NCBI RefSeq assembly: GCF_003028575.1
Contig: NZ_PYUD01000001.1
Location: 620,001 to 684,000, forward strand
From: Halomonas urumqiensis
Lineage (GTDB): Bacteria > Pseudomonadota > Gammaproteobacteria > Pseudomonadales > Halomonadaceae
Direction: 5' to 3'
DNA: 64,000 nt
The translations under genes were made by a program, and so were the position numbers. Shown here piece after piece: positions 10,001-25,000 of the stretch. The notes under the pieces are model-generated. The model did no database searches. It saw only the letters and a list, made by a program, of their open reading frames with translations, and was not told the origin of the DNA. Numbering within the stretch: position 1 is the first letter of the stretch; each line of letters opens with the position of its first letter.

Positions 10001-13000
10001 GAAGCGTGGCGCCGCCATCGATGCGCAGGGCTCGGTCGTGGTGGATGCCTCGACCGCCCATAGCGTTACTGCGGATGCCAGCGTCACCTCGGGCACGATC
10101 GTAAACCCGGCACAGGGCGCGGTGGACGGCCTGGTGTCCGACACCTTCGACCGTACGCTCGGGCAGGTGAACCCGGCCTTCGGCACCGCCTTCGGTTTCC
10201 TGCAAGCCCAGGTGCCGGCGCTGACCGGCTTCGTGCGCGTGCCCGGTCCGGCCATCGCGGTCGCGGTGGGCGTGGCCGACACCGATACCTCGATCACCAT
10301 CGAGACAGGTGCCTCCATCGCGGGCAGTGCCATCTCGGTACTGGCCAATGTGGATGAGTACGATCCGGCCGAGGAGACACCGGCCGACAGGTTCACGGCG
10401 ATCACCAACAGTTATGGCGTAGGCGCCGGGGCGACCATCTATCAGCCGGGCAAGAACCAGGGCTTCGGCATCTCCGCCGCCTTCAGCATCACCCAGTCGG
10501 ACGCCATCATCGATATCGCGGGTGACCTGGAGACGACTGCCGGATCGGATGGCGATATCGTGATCGCCGCGGCCAGCGTCAACGATGCCAACAGCGTCAG
10601 CGCGGCCTCCTGGGTGCGCGAGTCACCCCAGGGTGCTGGGGGCCTTGGGGCTCTCCTCTCCGGCTTTCCCACTGCCTTCTCCGAACGCGTCGGGCAGATT
10701 CAGAGCGAGCTGCGCAGCCAACAGGCCCTCAACAGCCTGCTCAACGAGAACCCGGGTGCGGTCAGCCTGGCGGCGGGCATCGCCTTTTTGATCAGCCACA
10801 ACAACGCCGAGATCAAGCTCTCGAGCGGCGCTCAGGACCCGGCCGGTGGCGTGCGTGCCGACGGAGCACTGAGTGTGGCGACGCTGGCGATCGAGAACCC
10901 CAGCGTCGGTGCGGCGGGCGCCTCCGAACCGGGGGCAGAGACCGATATCAGCGGTGGCGTCGCCTTCGCACGCTACGTCAACCAGGCCCAGACCAGGCTG
11001 TTGGATGGAGCAGTGCTGACGGCGGGGGGGCGCGTCGACACCACTGCCTACGCCATCATTCCCAACCAGATCACCCTCGATGAGCTGTTCTTCCAGGACA
11101 TCCAGGATGCCAGCGAGACCTTCGACGAGGAGACCGCCGCCGCCAACCAGATCAAGGACGAGGACGCCCGCGATGCGGCGCTTCAGGAGGCCCAGGAGAA
11201 GTACACCGCCGCCATGGCCGATGCCACTGCGGCCCTGGTCAACTTCCCGCTCGACCTGGTGAAGAACCGTTTCTGGGGGCTCGGGGGGCTCGAGGGCTTC
11301 CTCTTCACCTCATACGTGAACTCGGGCGGCGGCGGCACCTATGCCTCCAACAACCCCAATGATCAGGTCTCGGTGATCGACAAGAACACCGGCAAGGTTG
11401 CGCTGGATAGCAACGGCAATCCCAGGACCAAGGCCGCCGACACCGCCACCCAGGAAGCCGGGCTCGCCATCGCCGGGAACATCAACATCCTCAACTTCGA
11501 GAACACCGCCACGGTCGATATCGGTGAGGACGTGAAGGTCGAGGCCGGTGAGTCGCTGACGGCGGCCAGCAATGCCGAGATGGAGAGTATCAACCTGACC
11601 GGGCTGACCAGCCTGTGGGACATTGTCTGGAACACGGTCTCTAAGTTCACCGACAGGTTCGATGACCCCCTCGACGACTCCTCGGGCGCCGAAGGCGGCT
11701 ACGGGGCGAACATCGGGCTGCGCGTGTTCACCAACAAGGCGCTCACCACCGTCAATGGCGGGTCACAGCTCGAGGCGACTGCCGGCGATGTCGCGGTGCT
11801 GGCCAATACCCGTGATCTGCATGTCAACCTGCACGAGATCGGTGCCTCAGGTGGGGAGGTCGCGGTCTCGGGCAGCATCTCCGTCGATGTGGTCAACAAC
11901 GAGAGCCGGGCCCAGGTGGACGAGTCGGTCGCGATCGACAGCGACGGCCATGTGGAACTCAAGGCGGACAGCGACCTGCTGCAGGTGAATGTCGTGCTGG
12001 CCGGCGCCGAGAGCGAGGCCGACGCCGGTGCGAGCAGCACGGCGGTCGGTGCGGCTATCGGCATCAACGTGGTCACCTCGGTCACCGAGGCAGGCTTCGC
12101 GGATCTTGACGAGACCCCTACGGCGATTGCCCCCGTGGCGTGGAGCGACCCGGACGAGGCACGGGTGCAGGCCGGCGGCGATGTCCGCATCGAGGCGACC
12201 CGTTCGGAGATCTTCTCGCAGACGGCGCTGGCCGGGGCATTGAAATCGTCCGGTGCCCCTGGCGATGGGGGTGGCCAGGGCGGCGGTGGCCAGTCCGATG
12301 GCATCTTCTCGCAGCTCTCGGGCATGCTGGGCCGCTCCGACCCCAACGGCCTGTTCCAGGAGAACTGGCAGGCCAACAGCCCCGGCTCGACGCTCACGCC
12401 GCCGGATACCCAGGCGCCTGATGCCTTCGATCGCAACAGCAATGGCATCGCCGCCGCCGGCTCGGTGCTGGTGGACGTCTCCAACGCAACGGTCGGTGCC
12501 ACCATTGCCGCCGGCACCTCGATCAACGCGGGCGGCGCCGTGCGTGTGCTGGCCGGTTTCGAGCGCGACCTGGTGATGGTGGATGGGGGCTTCGTTCTCG
12601 ACAGTTCCACCACCAGCGATCGCGGCGCCCTGGCCGGTGCCTTCGGCGTCGGCGTGGCGACTCGTACCGTCAAGGCGGATGTCACCGGCGCGATCATCCA
12701 CGCCGACGCCCTGGAGGTCTCGGCCAAGCGTCGCGACCTGGCGGTCGCCATCTCCGCCGGTGGCGCGGGGGCGCTGCGTGGCGAGGTCGCGATTTCCGGA
12801 TCGGTCAACGTCGAGGTATTCGATAGTACCGTCACCGCCAAGGTCACCGAAAGCCAGGTCGACGTGGCGGGCGACGCCGCAGTCACGGCGGAGGCCGACA
12901 CGCTGCTGGTATCCATCGCCGGGGCATTGGGCGCGGTGGGCGAAGGCAAGGCCGGGGTCGGTGCCGCGGTGGGCGTTTCGAGTCATACGGACAAGGTACA

Positions 13001-16000
13001 CGCCCACCTGGACGACACCACTCTCAACGCCGGGGGGGACGTCACGGTCAAGGCCCACAACGATCTCGACGTCATCTCGGTGGTGGCGAGTCTGGGCGCC
13101 TCGGCCACCGGCAATGGCGGCAGCGGCCAGTTCTCCCTGCACCTGATATCGAACGACGTCGAGGCCCGCATCGGTGAAGACAGCCAGGTCACCGCCGAGA
13201 ACAACGTGGCGGTGCTGGCCGCCGACGCCATCACGCTGGTCACGGTCACCGGCGGGGTCGCCATCGGGGGCAAGAGCGCCTTCGGCGTAGCCTTCTCGAG
13301 CAGCAATATCTACGACCGTAAGGTCAAGGCACTGATCGCCGATGGGGCGTCGGTCACCTCCCGTGCCAACGGTGCCAGCACATCATTCACCGACCTGCCC
13401 GATGGCACGGTCACGGTGGATGGTGTGCTGGTCAAGGCGGTGGCCGACGACGATGTAGTCAACGTCGTGGTGGGAGCCTCGATCGCCGGCTCGCGTTTCG
13501 CCGGGCAGGGGTCGATCCTGGTTGACACCAACGTCTCCGAGGTAAGCGCCCGGATCGGCACCGGGGAGGGGGCGTCGGCCAAGTACGCCCAGGTCACGGT
13601 GGAGAACGGCGGTGGCGTGAGTGTGGATGCCGACCATGACCTGGTGCATGTCGGTGTGGTGGGTGGTGTCGCGGCCGGGCTCGCCGGTTCGGCGTTCGGC
13701 GCCTCGGCGCATGTCGTCGTGCATCACCGCACGGTCGAGGCCACTATCGGCGCCTTCGCGGAAGTGACGGCGGACGATTCGGTCCTCGTCGCCGCGGATC
13801 TGGACGCGGTGCTGCGCTCGATCGTCTTTACCGGCGCCTTCGCCGCCTCGGGCGCGGCCTTCGGTGGCGCGCTGACCGTCAATGTCTTCAACGATTTCGT
13901 CACCGCGCAGGCGATGCGCGAGGCGCGGGTCATCAGTCACGATGGCGATGTCGGCATCGCCGCCGACCACCAGCTGGGCCTGACGCTGGTGGACGTCGCC
14001 GTGGCGGCCTCGGGCAAGGCGGGCATTTCCGCCTCGATCGGCATTGCCGTCCAGAATGCCACCACCAGAGCACTGGTGGGCAGCGCGGCCGAGATCATGG
14101 CCGGCGACAGCGTACTGGTCGACGCCGTGGGCATCGCCGAGATTCAGAATATCGTCGGTGGTGCCGCCGTGGGTGGCAAGGCCGGCGTGGGGGCCTCTGG
14201 CTTCGTGCTGGTGCGGCGTGACGAGGTCAAGGCCGATATCGGCAACGGGGCCAGCGTGACCGGGCTTGCCATCGGCGACGGCCTGCAGCGCGATAGCTAC
14301 CTTCCCGACGCATCGGAAACCCTCAGCGGTGTCGCGGTGATCGCCGAGTCTCGCGAGAGCCTGGTGGGCGTGGCCGTGCAGGGGTCCGTCTCGGGGACCA
14401 CCGCCGTGTCGGGGTCATTGCCGATCAGCGCGATCACCGAGCTCACCTACGCGCGCATCGGTGTCGGCGCACAGATCAACCTGCCCGCTCCGCAGCAGCC
14501 GACACCCGAGGACGACCAGAACGTGGTGGTGCGTGCCATCGACGATACCCTGGTGGTGCATGTGGCAGGCAACGTGGCCATCTCCGGCCAGGCCTCTGTC
14601 GGCGTAGGCGCGGATATTCTATCGATCGTCAAGGACACCTTCGCCAGGATCGGCGTGCAGGAAAACGACACGGAAGAGAGTGACCAGAATCCGGCGCCTG
14701 CCCCGGTGATCGCGGCGACGCAAGTGCGTGCCACGGGGAACGTTCTGGTGGTCGCCGAGGCGACCGACAAGCTGGTGTCAGTGGTGATCGGCGTGGCCGG
14801 GGCCTCGAAGGCCGCCGTCGCCCTCAATGCCAGCATCTACGTGCATGACAGCGACACCATCGCGCGCGTAGGCCCGCTGGCCGACGTGCGGGCAGAGGGG
14901 TCGGTGGTCGTCGATGCCTTCCAGGCCACGGATGCCGACCTGATCGTGCTCTCGGCGGCCGGCTCCGGCGTCGCCGCGGTCAACGGCGGGGCGGGCGTGG
15001 CCGTCTTCAACCGTACCACCGAGGCCATCGTCGATACCGGGGCCGAGGTGACGGCACTCGGGCTCCGTGATGGGTTGATCGATATCCGCACCGGCCTGGT
15101 GATCGAGGAGAGCCGACCCGCCGGGACCGCCTTGAGTGTCGGCAGCCAGGGCGTCAGCACGCAGGATAGCGCCTTCGCCGATATCGGACGCGACTTCGAC
15201 CTGGGTCTGCCCAATTTCATCAACCCGGTCGCCGACGAGGAACAGGATGGCGATACGCTGTTCGCTCCTCAGTCGTTCCGTGCCCAGCGGCTCTCGGATG
15301 TGTCGGGCGCGCCGTCTTTCCGCGGGGTATCGATCACCGCCACCAACGTGGATGACGTGACCGCCTTCACCGGTGCCCTGACCGGAGGCGGTGTCGCCAT
15401 CGGCGGCGGTGCGGTGGTCACCGTGATGACCGCCGGAACGCGTGCCCTGGTGGAAAGCGGCGCAAGCATCAACGGCCATGATGGCACTCCGGGTGCGACG
15501 CAGTCGGTGCAGATCGGCGCGGGCAGTGCCTTCGATACCCTGGGCATCGTCGCGGCCGCCGGGGGAGGGGGCTTCGCGCTGCTGCCCGTGGCGCACGTGG
15601 TGGTGGCGGACCTGACCACCGAGGCCCGAATCAACGCCGAGAGCGTCGCGGCGGCGGGCGATATCTCGCTGCGCGCCAGCGCCCACGAGGATATCCAGTC
15701 GCTGGGCATCGTGCTGGCAATTGGCGGCTCGGCGGCCCTGGCGCCGGCGATCTCGGTCATCGACCTGAGCGCCACCACCCTGGCCACCGTGGGCGCTTCC
15801 AGCCTCCTGGCGGGCGGCAATGTGCTGGTGGCCGCCGAGGCGGCCACCAACATCGATGCCCTGCAAGTGGCGATCGGCGGCAGCGCTGGCGCCGGCGTCG
15901 GCGCGGCGGTGGGTGTCGTCACGGTCAACAAGACCACCGAGGCGGTCATCTCCGCCGAGGCCAGCGTCACCGCGCTGGCCACCGGCAGCACGACCCTCTC

Positions 16001-19000
16001 GGCGTTGTCGGGCGAGGGCGTCGATGCCGAGGACGACCGCGAGAACGTCAAGGGACTGGTGGTCGAGGCCGTGAGCTCGGAGAACATCGATGTGATCGCG
16101 GCCGGGGTCGGTGCCGGGTCACTGGCCATCGGCGGCTCTGTGGCGGTGCAGTACATCGACAGTGACACCCGCGCCGCCATCGAGCCGGGAGCCAAAATCA
16201 ATACCCCGGTGACGGGCACGGTGCCTGGCGAGGATCAAAGCGTCAGCGTCGGCGCCCTGAACAGTGTCGATCTGTTCGTCGTCGCCGGGGGCGTGGCGAT
16301 CGGTGGCGGCATCTCGGCCGCGGCCGGGATCAATATCGCCGATGTGAAGAACGATACCGTCGCCTATCTCGGTGGGACCGTGAGCGCCAAGGAGCGCATC
16401 TCGGTGGCTGCGCTGTCGGACCAGCGCCTCGAGGGCGTGATCTTCTCGGGGGCCGGTGGCGCCGTGGCCCTCGGCGCCGCGGTAGGGGTCTATCGCATCG
16501 GCCAGGACCTCGCCATGACCGATGGGGCGAGCTATCCCTCGCCCGAGGACCCCGAGGATTCCGGCCAGAACCAGTCGGCCTTCCGGCCCGGGCCCGGTGG
16601 CGCAGGCCCTCTTGCCACCACACAGAACGCCAGCGCCGACTCGAGCCAGACACTGGTCGCTGGGTTGCAAGCGGGTCTCTCGTCGGGTAGCCAGTCGGAT
16701 GACCAGTTGATCGTGGGTGGCGCCGCCGCCGCGGTGGAGGGTGCGACCGCATCCGCGCCGCCGCCCAACGAGGTGCCGATCGAAGCCGGCACCACGGCTT
16801 TCATCGCGCAGAACAGCAGCATCCAAGCTGGCGGTGCGATCGATATCGATGCCCGCCAGGTATCGCATATCGATGTGATCGTCGGCGGCGTGGCCTTCGG
16901 CATCCTCGGGGCCAGCGGTGGCATCGGCATCATCGAGACCGACAACGACGTCACCGCGAAAATCGCCCAGGGTGCCGTGATCAACCGTGGAGGCGATATC
17001 TCGGTCAGCGCGGCCCTGGACCAGACCGTGGACCTGACTGCCTTCGCCGGCGCTGGCTCGGCCTTCGGTTCGCTGTCTGCCGGTGTGGCGGTGATCACCG
17101 ACAAGGGCGATGTGCGAGCGGTCATCGAGGACGAGGTGCAAATCGTTGCCGCCGGGACCGTGACCGTCGATGCCGCAAGCGAAGTCGTCCTGCGACCCAA
17201 CGCGATCGCGATCTCGGTGGCCCTGCTCGGCGTGGCCGGCGCGGGGGCGGTGATCGATCTCACCGCGAGTGGCGAGACCAGCGCCACGGTGGGCGATGAT
17301 GTCGCGATCGGCGTCGGTAATGTACCGGGCATGGCACAGGGCATGGAACCCGGCGTGGAAGGGGTGAGCGTCTCGGCCGTCGGCACTCTGCTGGTGGAGG
17401 ACGACACCGCCACCAACGGCATGGTGATCGGTGGATCGGGCGGCATTCTGGCCGGCGCCGGTGGTGTCATCGAAGTTCGAGACCAACGCAATATCCTGGC
17501 GACGCTTGGCGAGGGCGCCGACATCCATGCCTCGGGCGAGGTGAGCATCGCGGCAATCTCCGGTTCGAGCCTCGAGGCGATCACCTTCGGTGGCGCGGCC
17601 GGGGTGATCGGCGGTGGCGTGATGATCTCGAACATCACCGTCGGCACGCGCACCGCAGCCGAGGTCAAGGGCCAGGAGAACCAGCGTAGCCTACTGCGCG
17701 CCGGTAGTCTGGCCGTCAGGTCGTTTGCGCAGAGCTACAGCTATGCCGAGGCGGAGGTTGTCTCGGTCGGACTGCTGGCCGGCGGGCGCGAGTCGGGGGC
17801 GAGCGCGGATGTCACCGCCACCAGCGCGGCAACCATCGGTGACAACATCGATGTGCGCACCACAGGCGGCATCGATGTTCTGGCGCAGAGCGCGATCGAG
17901 GCCGATACCCTGACCAAGGCCGGCGGCGGCGGCTTCATCGATGTGGGCTTTGCGAAATCGACCACCAATATCAACGCCAACCGTACCCCGTTAAGTGCGC
18001 CGACCACCCTGGCAAGCGTGGGCGCGGGGTCCGTGCTGATCGCCGGCGGCGACATCTCGATCCAGGCCGCCTATGACGTCGATGCCACTCCCTACGACCC
18101 CGAGATCGCATCGATCGACCCGGATGCCGATACCATCACCCTCTCCAACCAGACTGGCCTTGCCACTGGCGATCGAGTGCAGTACTCGGGCGGAGAGGCC
18201 GCGGCGCTGGGCCTCGAGGAGGGCCGCGACTACGCGGTGATCGAGGTGGACGCGCAGTCCATCCAGTTCGGCCAGGTCTTCAATCTCGGCTTCGATGACA
18301 GCGAGGACAACCCCGAGAGGGTCGGCGTCGACACCGTGTTCGACGTGATCCGCTTCGACCAGCCTCACGGCTTCGAGGATGGCGACCGGGTGCGCTTCAC
18401 CGGAAGCGACCCGGTGTCACTCAAGGCCTCGGAGGAGGACCTGGCCGCCGGCCGGCTGTTGTTTGCCGGACACGGCCTCGACACGGGGGATGTCATCGTC
18501 CTGCAGCGCCGTGGAGGCGAGGAAGGTGCCTTCCAGGAGGAGACCTTCTATGTGATCGCGCGCGAACCGCTCGACCCCGACGACCGCGACGACGTCAATC
18601 GCAACACGATCTGGCTGGCTGCGACCCCCGAAGACGCCGAGGCGGGCACCGTCACCTCGCTGCTCGATGACACCCCCGAAGCGTATGCGTTGAGCGTCGA
18701 GCAGCCGCGGGCGGTGACGTTCGATGCGCCGCCACCGCTGCGCTTCGACCTGGCCGCCTTCGACCCGGAAAACGACCGTGTTACTGCGGTGGGGCACGGA
18801 TTGGCCACCGGCGATCGCGTCGGCGTCAGGGTCTCTGGGACCGCGAGCGACGACACCGTGACGCTGTTTGCCATCCGTGTGTCGGCTGATGTGTTCGCGC
18901 TGGCCGCCTCGGCCGAGGACGCCGAGGGAGCGGAGGCTCTCGACCTGCTACAGGACCCGACAGGTGAGTTACGCCTGAACGACGGCACGAATGACCTCTT

Positions 19001-22000
19001 TGTCGCCGCCCCTGGCGCGGTCGAGTTCGTGATCACGCGCCTGCCGCCGTCGGAGGTGCTGACGGTGAACGGCCACGGTTTCGAGACCGGCGACGCGGTC
19101 AGGGTGCGCGCCGCGGGCGGTGAGGCCGTCGACCTTTATGCCATTCGTGTCGACGACGACCGCTTCTCCCTGGCGGCCACGATGGCGCAAGCCGAGGCCG
19201 ATGAGGCACTGACGTTCGGCGTCGACGCGAGCACCGGCGGTATCGCGCTCTTCGACGGTGACACCGCCGTGTTGGTCGCCGACCAGGACGCCACCGGCTT
19301 CTCGTTCAGCCGCATCATGCCGGAATTCGTCGACCCGCTGTCGCTCTCTCGTGCCGACCTGGCGGACGCCGAGATCGCGCTGGAGAGCCATGGCCTGCGT
19401 ACCGGCGACGCCGTGCGCCTGGGGCTGGCCGACCCGGATGCCACCGCCACCCGCTATTTCGTCATCGCCGTGGATGACGCCACCATCGCCTTCGCCCGCT
19501 CGGCGAGCGATGCCGAGGCGGGCGTTCGCGCCGACTTCCTCAGCGACGAGCGGATCATCAGCTATGCCGCGACGCCGCGGCCCGATTTCGCCCTGGAAGA
19601 CGGGGTGTCCTACACCGTCAAGGTGATCGACGAGGTCACGATCAAGCTGGTGTCCGACGACCTGACGCTCAACACGGCGACCTTCGATTCCCTCGACGTC
19701 CTCGAAGGTGGCACCTTCACCCTCGTGGATCATGGCTTCGCGAACGGCGATGCGGTGACCTACGATGGACCGGCTGCGTTCAGCATCTCGCGGGAGGCGC
19801 TGGAATTGACGCTGAAGTTCGGTGACCACGACGACGACCCCGACACCGACGACAAGCTGGGTTTCTTCTTCGAGGAGGGCGCCAATGCCCTGGTGCTGCC
19901 CGGTTACGACCCGATCCAGCATGGCACCCAACTGGTCTATCGCGGCGGCGAGAGCCAGTCTGTCGACTTCCAGCCTGCGGCGGTAAACACCGACCCGGAT
20001 GAGGTGGATTTCCTGTTGCCTGAGGACCGGGTATTCGGCTCCAGCATCACCATCGCCGATCACGGCTTCTCGAGCGGCGACAGGATCACCTATCGCCTCG
20101 GCGCGGAGGAGGATGCCGAGGCGATCGGTGGGCTCGAGGATGGTGCTCGCTACTACGTGACAGTGATCGATGCCGATACCTTCATGCTGGCGAACAGCCG
20201 TGATAACGCGATAGACAATGCCGAAAGACTGGATAATTTCTTCTTCTTTGGATTCAGCGGGCGTATCGAGCTGACCGATGCCGGCGCCGGCACGCACGTT
20301 TTCGACTACGTCGAGACCATCGGCAACCTGGTGGATGGCGATACCTATACCCTGCGCCAGACGTTGATCTTCGGGGATACCTGGTCCTACGAGCTTGTTG
20401 ATGGCAGTGGCCGTGTGGCCACGCTCGACCGTGACGACCTCGAGGATGACGAGGCCCACACCTTCTTCCAGCCCGGCGACTACCCGATCTCGGACCTCGT
20501 CGACCGGCAGACCTACTATGTGGTCGAGGCGACGGCGGATACCTTCCGCCTGGCCCTGACCCCGGACGGGCCGGCGCTGGATCTGCCCGACCCCATCGAG
20601 CCCGGCGAGCAGACCCTGGCGGTGATGGGCCTGGACTTCCTCACCGCCGGTTTCGGCACCGCCTCGCTGGTGATCGACCTGCAGCAGGACGGCGGAGGCA
20701 TCCTGCTGGGCGAGGGCGGGGAGGAGCTGTTCGAGCAGGTCTCCTTCGGTGGCGACGGCAAGAGTTCCGCCGAAGCGCGTGGCTTCAGCCTCTCTGCATT
20801 GGCAGGCTCGGCCAACACCGCCACTGTCACGGTGAAGCCCACGGTGACCGTGGCCATCGGTGATGCCGCCGAGCTGACCTCCACCGGCGGTGACATCACC
20901 CTGAAGGCGGATAGCATGAGCGCGGGCCTGGCCAAGGCCAACACCTTCGGCATCAGCTTGCTGGGGGGCTCGAAACAGTCCGACGCAGGGGTCGATGTCA
21001 ACTCCCAGACGACGCTTGCCATCGCCGACGACGCTCTTCTCCAGGCGGCGGCGGATATCGTGCTGCACGGTACGGCCGACCACCGCGGGGAAGCCGAGTC
21101 GCGGGCCGAGGGCGGCGGCCTTGTGGTGTTTGACTTTTCCTACGCCGGGGCCACCGTCACCGAGACGAATCGCATCGAGATTGGGGCCAATGCCATGCTG
21201 GTGGCGGGTGGCACACTCGACATCAGCGGCCTGACCTCGGGCAAGGCGAAGGGCGACGCCTGGATTAGCAACGGCGGCCTGGGCGCCCGGGCAGTGGCTA
21301 ACACTGGCGATGACGGCGCACGCTTCACAGCGACCAACGAGGTCGCGATTGGAGAAAGCGCCGAGCTGACCGCGGACCGCCTGTTGGTCCAGGTTCAGGG
21401 CACCGGCATCAACACTGTCGGCAAGGCCGACCTGACTACGGGAGGGCTCGGCACCAACGGCGACGCCACGGCGCCGTCGATCCTGACCTCCAACAGCACC
21501 ATTGATATCGCCGCCGGGGCGCAGCTCACCGGCAACTTCGGTGTGGTGCTGCGGGCCCTCAACGGCGGAGCCGAGCATCGCAACGGTGCGGCGGCGGGCA
21601 ATATCGCGACCTCCACGGCCATCGCCCGCAATCGGGCCTTGGCCGGCGATACCGACAGCACCGCCAACGCGACCCTGGCGTTGACCGCGACGGTGACCGC
21701 GACGGCCACCGCGACGGTGTTCGCCGGCCCCGGGGGCACGGCCGATGATCCCACTGCTGCGCTGCTGGTCGAGGTGGATACACCTGATGGCCTGGTCGGT
21801 AATAGCCTTGTTTTTGCCAACCAGCGTTCCGCCTCGGCTACCTCCCACCGCGGGGTGTTCGACTGGGGCACCGAGAGCACGCCCGGAACCACGACGCGCA
21901 CCTCCAACATCGTCTGGGACGCGGACGTGGTGATCCACGCCGGACTGAAGCCGAGGCTGGTCGTGGACGAGGACGGCGAGATAGTCGAGGCGGTGAATGT

Positions 22001-25000
22001 CACCGTCAACGGTGGGAACAGCAGCGGCAATGTGGGAGACGAAGCCTTCTTCGTCGATGACATCGCGCCCACCCATTATGGCTGGATCGAGTTCCGCGCC
22101 GAGGGGCTGATCGAGAGGGTGAACGGTGCCGAGGGCACCTTCTACCTGCTGGATACCCTGAGCGAGGTGTATCTCGAGAACAATTCCGATGCGGCGATGA
22201 CGGTGCGCAACATCGATGTTCAACTGACGGCCGACAAGACGCGGCCCGACGTGATCATCGACGTCGAGGCGTTCAGTAATAGCCTCGAATTCAACGTCGG
22301 TGAGGCGGCGTTGCCTACCTATGTGGAGATCCGCAACCTCGGCGCGGACGATCTCATCGTGGGGGGCACCATCAACAACCCGCGCGGCGAGACGATCCTC
22401 TTCAATCAGGGCGGCGACATTCTGGCGGGCGCCGCCCGTGGCGTCGGCCTCGACGGCACCACCGTCGCCGGCGACGAGATCACCCGCCGGTCGCTGGTCA
22501 TCAGCAACGCGGTGGATATCGACGCGGTCGCCGGCAGTATCGGCACCAGCGCTGGGGGCCTCAATGTCGATCTGGTCAGCCTGGTGGTGCTGGCGCCGGC
22601 CGATATCGGCACGCCGGGAGCGGCACAGTGGCGCGAGGCGACACTCGAGGCGGATGCCGGGGGCAATGCCTTCCTTGACCTCAAGGCCCATTCGCGCCTG
22701 TTCGCACCTGACGATCTCGGCAGTGGTGCACTGAGCCAGACCGTGGGGCATGTTCAGGCCGGTGGTGAGGTCGGCATCGACCTGCGCATCGGCGAGCATG
22801 AACTCTATACCCCGGCTTCCGGCCTGGTAGAGGTAGAGGCGCGGAAGGACACTGATGTCTTCGATGCGTTTAGCGGCTATGTGCAGACCCACTACAAGGA
22901 CGATCTGGGTGACGATGACCTGAACGGTGATACGCCACCCACTCGCCAGGCCGGCGACCGCTTCGTGTCGTTGCAGCAGGCCGATACGACCTACGCGTTC
23001 TTCGGCGACCAGGGCGAGTCCGTGCCCGGGATCATCGCGGGCGGCGATATCGAGATCCGCCAGCGCGACCCGATTGGCCTCGCCGACGACCCTGGTGTCA
23101 GCATCCGTGGCCTGGTCGATGCCGGTTCGCAGGGTGTTCTCGACGCCCTGGCGGCGGGCTTCGTCACGCTGACCGAGCTCAGCGACGACATGAACGTCGG
23201 CCGTATCGAGTCGCGGTATCACAACGTCATCCTGACGGCCAGGACGGGCAGTATCCTCGATGCCTTTGAAGACGCCGACGCCGATGTGCTGGGCGGAGCG
23301 ATCACCCTGCGCGCCGACCAGGGACGTATCGGTGACAAGGGCGAGGGGCCGGATGGCTACCGCTCGCTCGACCTCGACAGCCGCCTGCAGGGCGGCGCGG
23401 CAGGCGTGACGGCGGACGCCCAGGGCGACATCTACCTGATCGAGACGGACGGCGATATCGGCGTGATCCGCGTCGCCTCGGAAACCGGCAACGTCCGGAT
23501 CGAGGCCGCGGACGGCGGGGTCGTGGTCGCAGGAGGAGAAGCGACCCAGGTCGAGGGAACCGACATCGACCTGATCGCGCAGGCGGGCAGCATCGGCGCC
23601 GTTGGCTCGCCGCTGCATATCGACAGCTCCTTCAGCGGGAGCGGGCGGCTCTATGCGCTCGCCTCGGGAGGCATCTACCTGACCGAGACGGCCGACCAGC
23701 TCAACCTGCTGGGGGTGGTCTCGCTAACCGGTGACGTGGTCCTGCGCACCCCCGATACCGGAGCGACGCCGCTCGACGGCGAAGGGCTGGGCGAGAGCCT
23801 GGTGTTTTTGACCTCGGGCGTGACGCTGCTCGACGCTGCCGTGGACCATGCGCGGGTCGAGTCGGCCCGCGACGTCACGCTGCTGGTGGGCGACGATGTG
23901 ACCATGCAGCTCAATAGCGTCATTGAATCCGGGCGCTCGGTGGCGATCTACGGCGATCATGGCAACGCGGACGCGGGGTTCGGCACCACGATGCTGCTGC
24001 GCGGCGCGATCATGCCGACGGACAGCTATATCGGCTGGTCGGCGGAGATCTTCGGCGAAGGCGACGCCGACCGCTTCGTCCTGGAGGATCTGTTCCTCGG
24101 CGGCGCGACTCGGGTGTCCGGGGCGGGCAACGAGGACCTGTTCATGGTCCAGCGGCTGGCCTCGATGACCGCACCGCTTGCCAGCGACCCCGACGGCAGC
24201 GTCAGCGGCTACGCGCTGACGCTCGACGGCCAGTCCGGGTCGGATGCCTACGCGATCCATACGGCCGGCTCGCAGGTCCAGGACGCGGACGGCTACCGCG
24301 ACTACGTGATCAGTGTGCTCGACAGCGGTGCGCCGACGGATGGCTCGGACGTGCTCGACATCTACGGGGTGGACGCTGACGCATCGCAGGACGGCAGCGA
24401 TACCTTCCTGATGCGCCGCCTCGCCGCCATCCCCGGTGAGCCCGGCGCGGACCAGCCGGGAATGGTTGCCCTGCTGCACGGCACGCCCGAACAGGCGACG
24501 CTTACCGATGGCCGCCCGTCCGAGGTGGAGCGGATTCACTACGACCGCAACGTCAACGGACGCCTCACTGTGCATGGCCTGGGCGGCGACGATGTCTTCC
24601 TCAGCGATGACACCACCGCGGTCATGACCCTGGACGGCGGAGCCGGTAACGACCGCTTCCAGATCGGCCAGCTGTTTGGTTCGCCCCGCGACGCGGCGGC
24701 GAACATCGGTGCGGCCGATGTGTTCGGCACGACGCAGACCACGGCGGGTTGGCTCAGTCGCGGCAACGGCGCGGCCCTGCTGGTCGCGGGCGGTGAAGGC
24801 GACGACGAGGTGGTGGTCTACGCCAACCAGTCCGCACTGCACCTGGATGGCGGGGTGGGCAACGACGCCTTCACCCTGCGCGCCTTCGCCCTGACGGGGG
24901 AAGAGACGCGCTACATCGTCAATGCCCCGGTGTCGATCGACGGTGGCGAGGGCTTCGACAAGGTCACCACGCTTGGCACCGAACGCGATGACGCCTTCGT

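Noticed and set aside
18969-23618. Minus-strand open frame of 1549 codons within the giant gene
   Set aside because: It is the antisense shadow of a high-GC repeat gene. The product has no domain logic, and the plus-strand frame has clear repeats.
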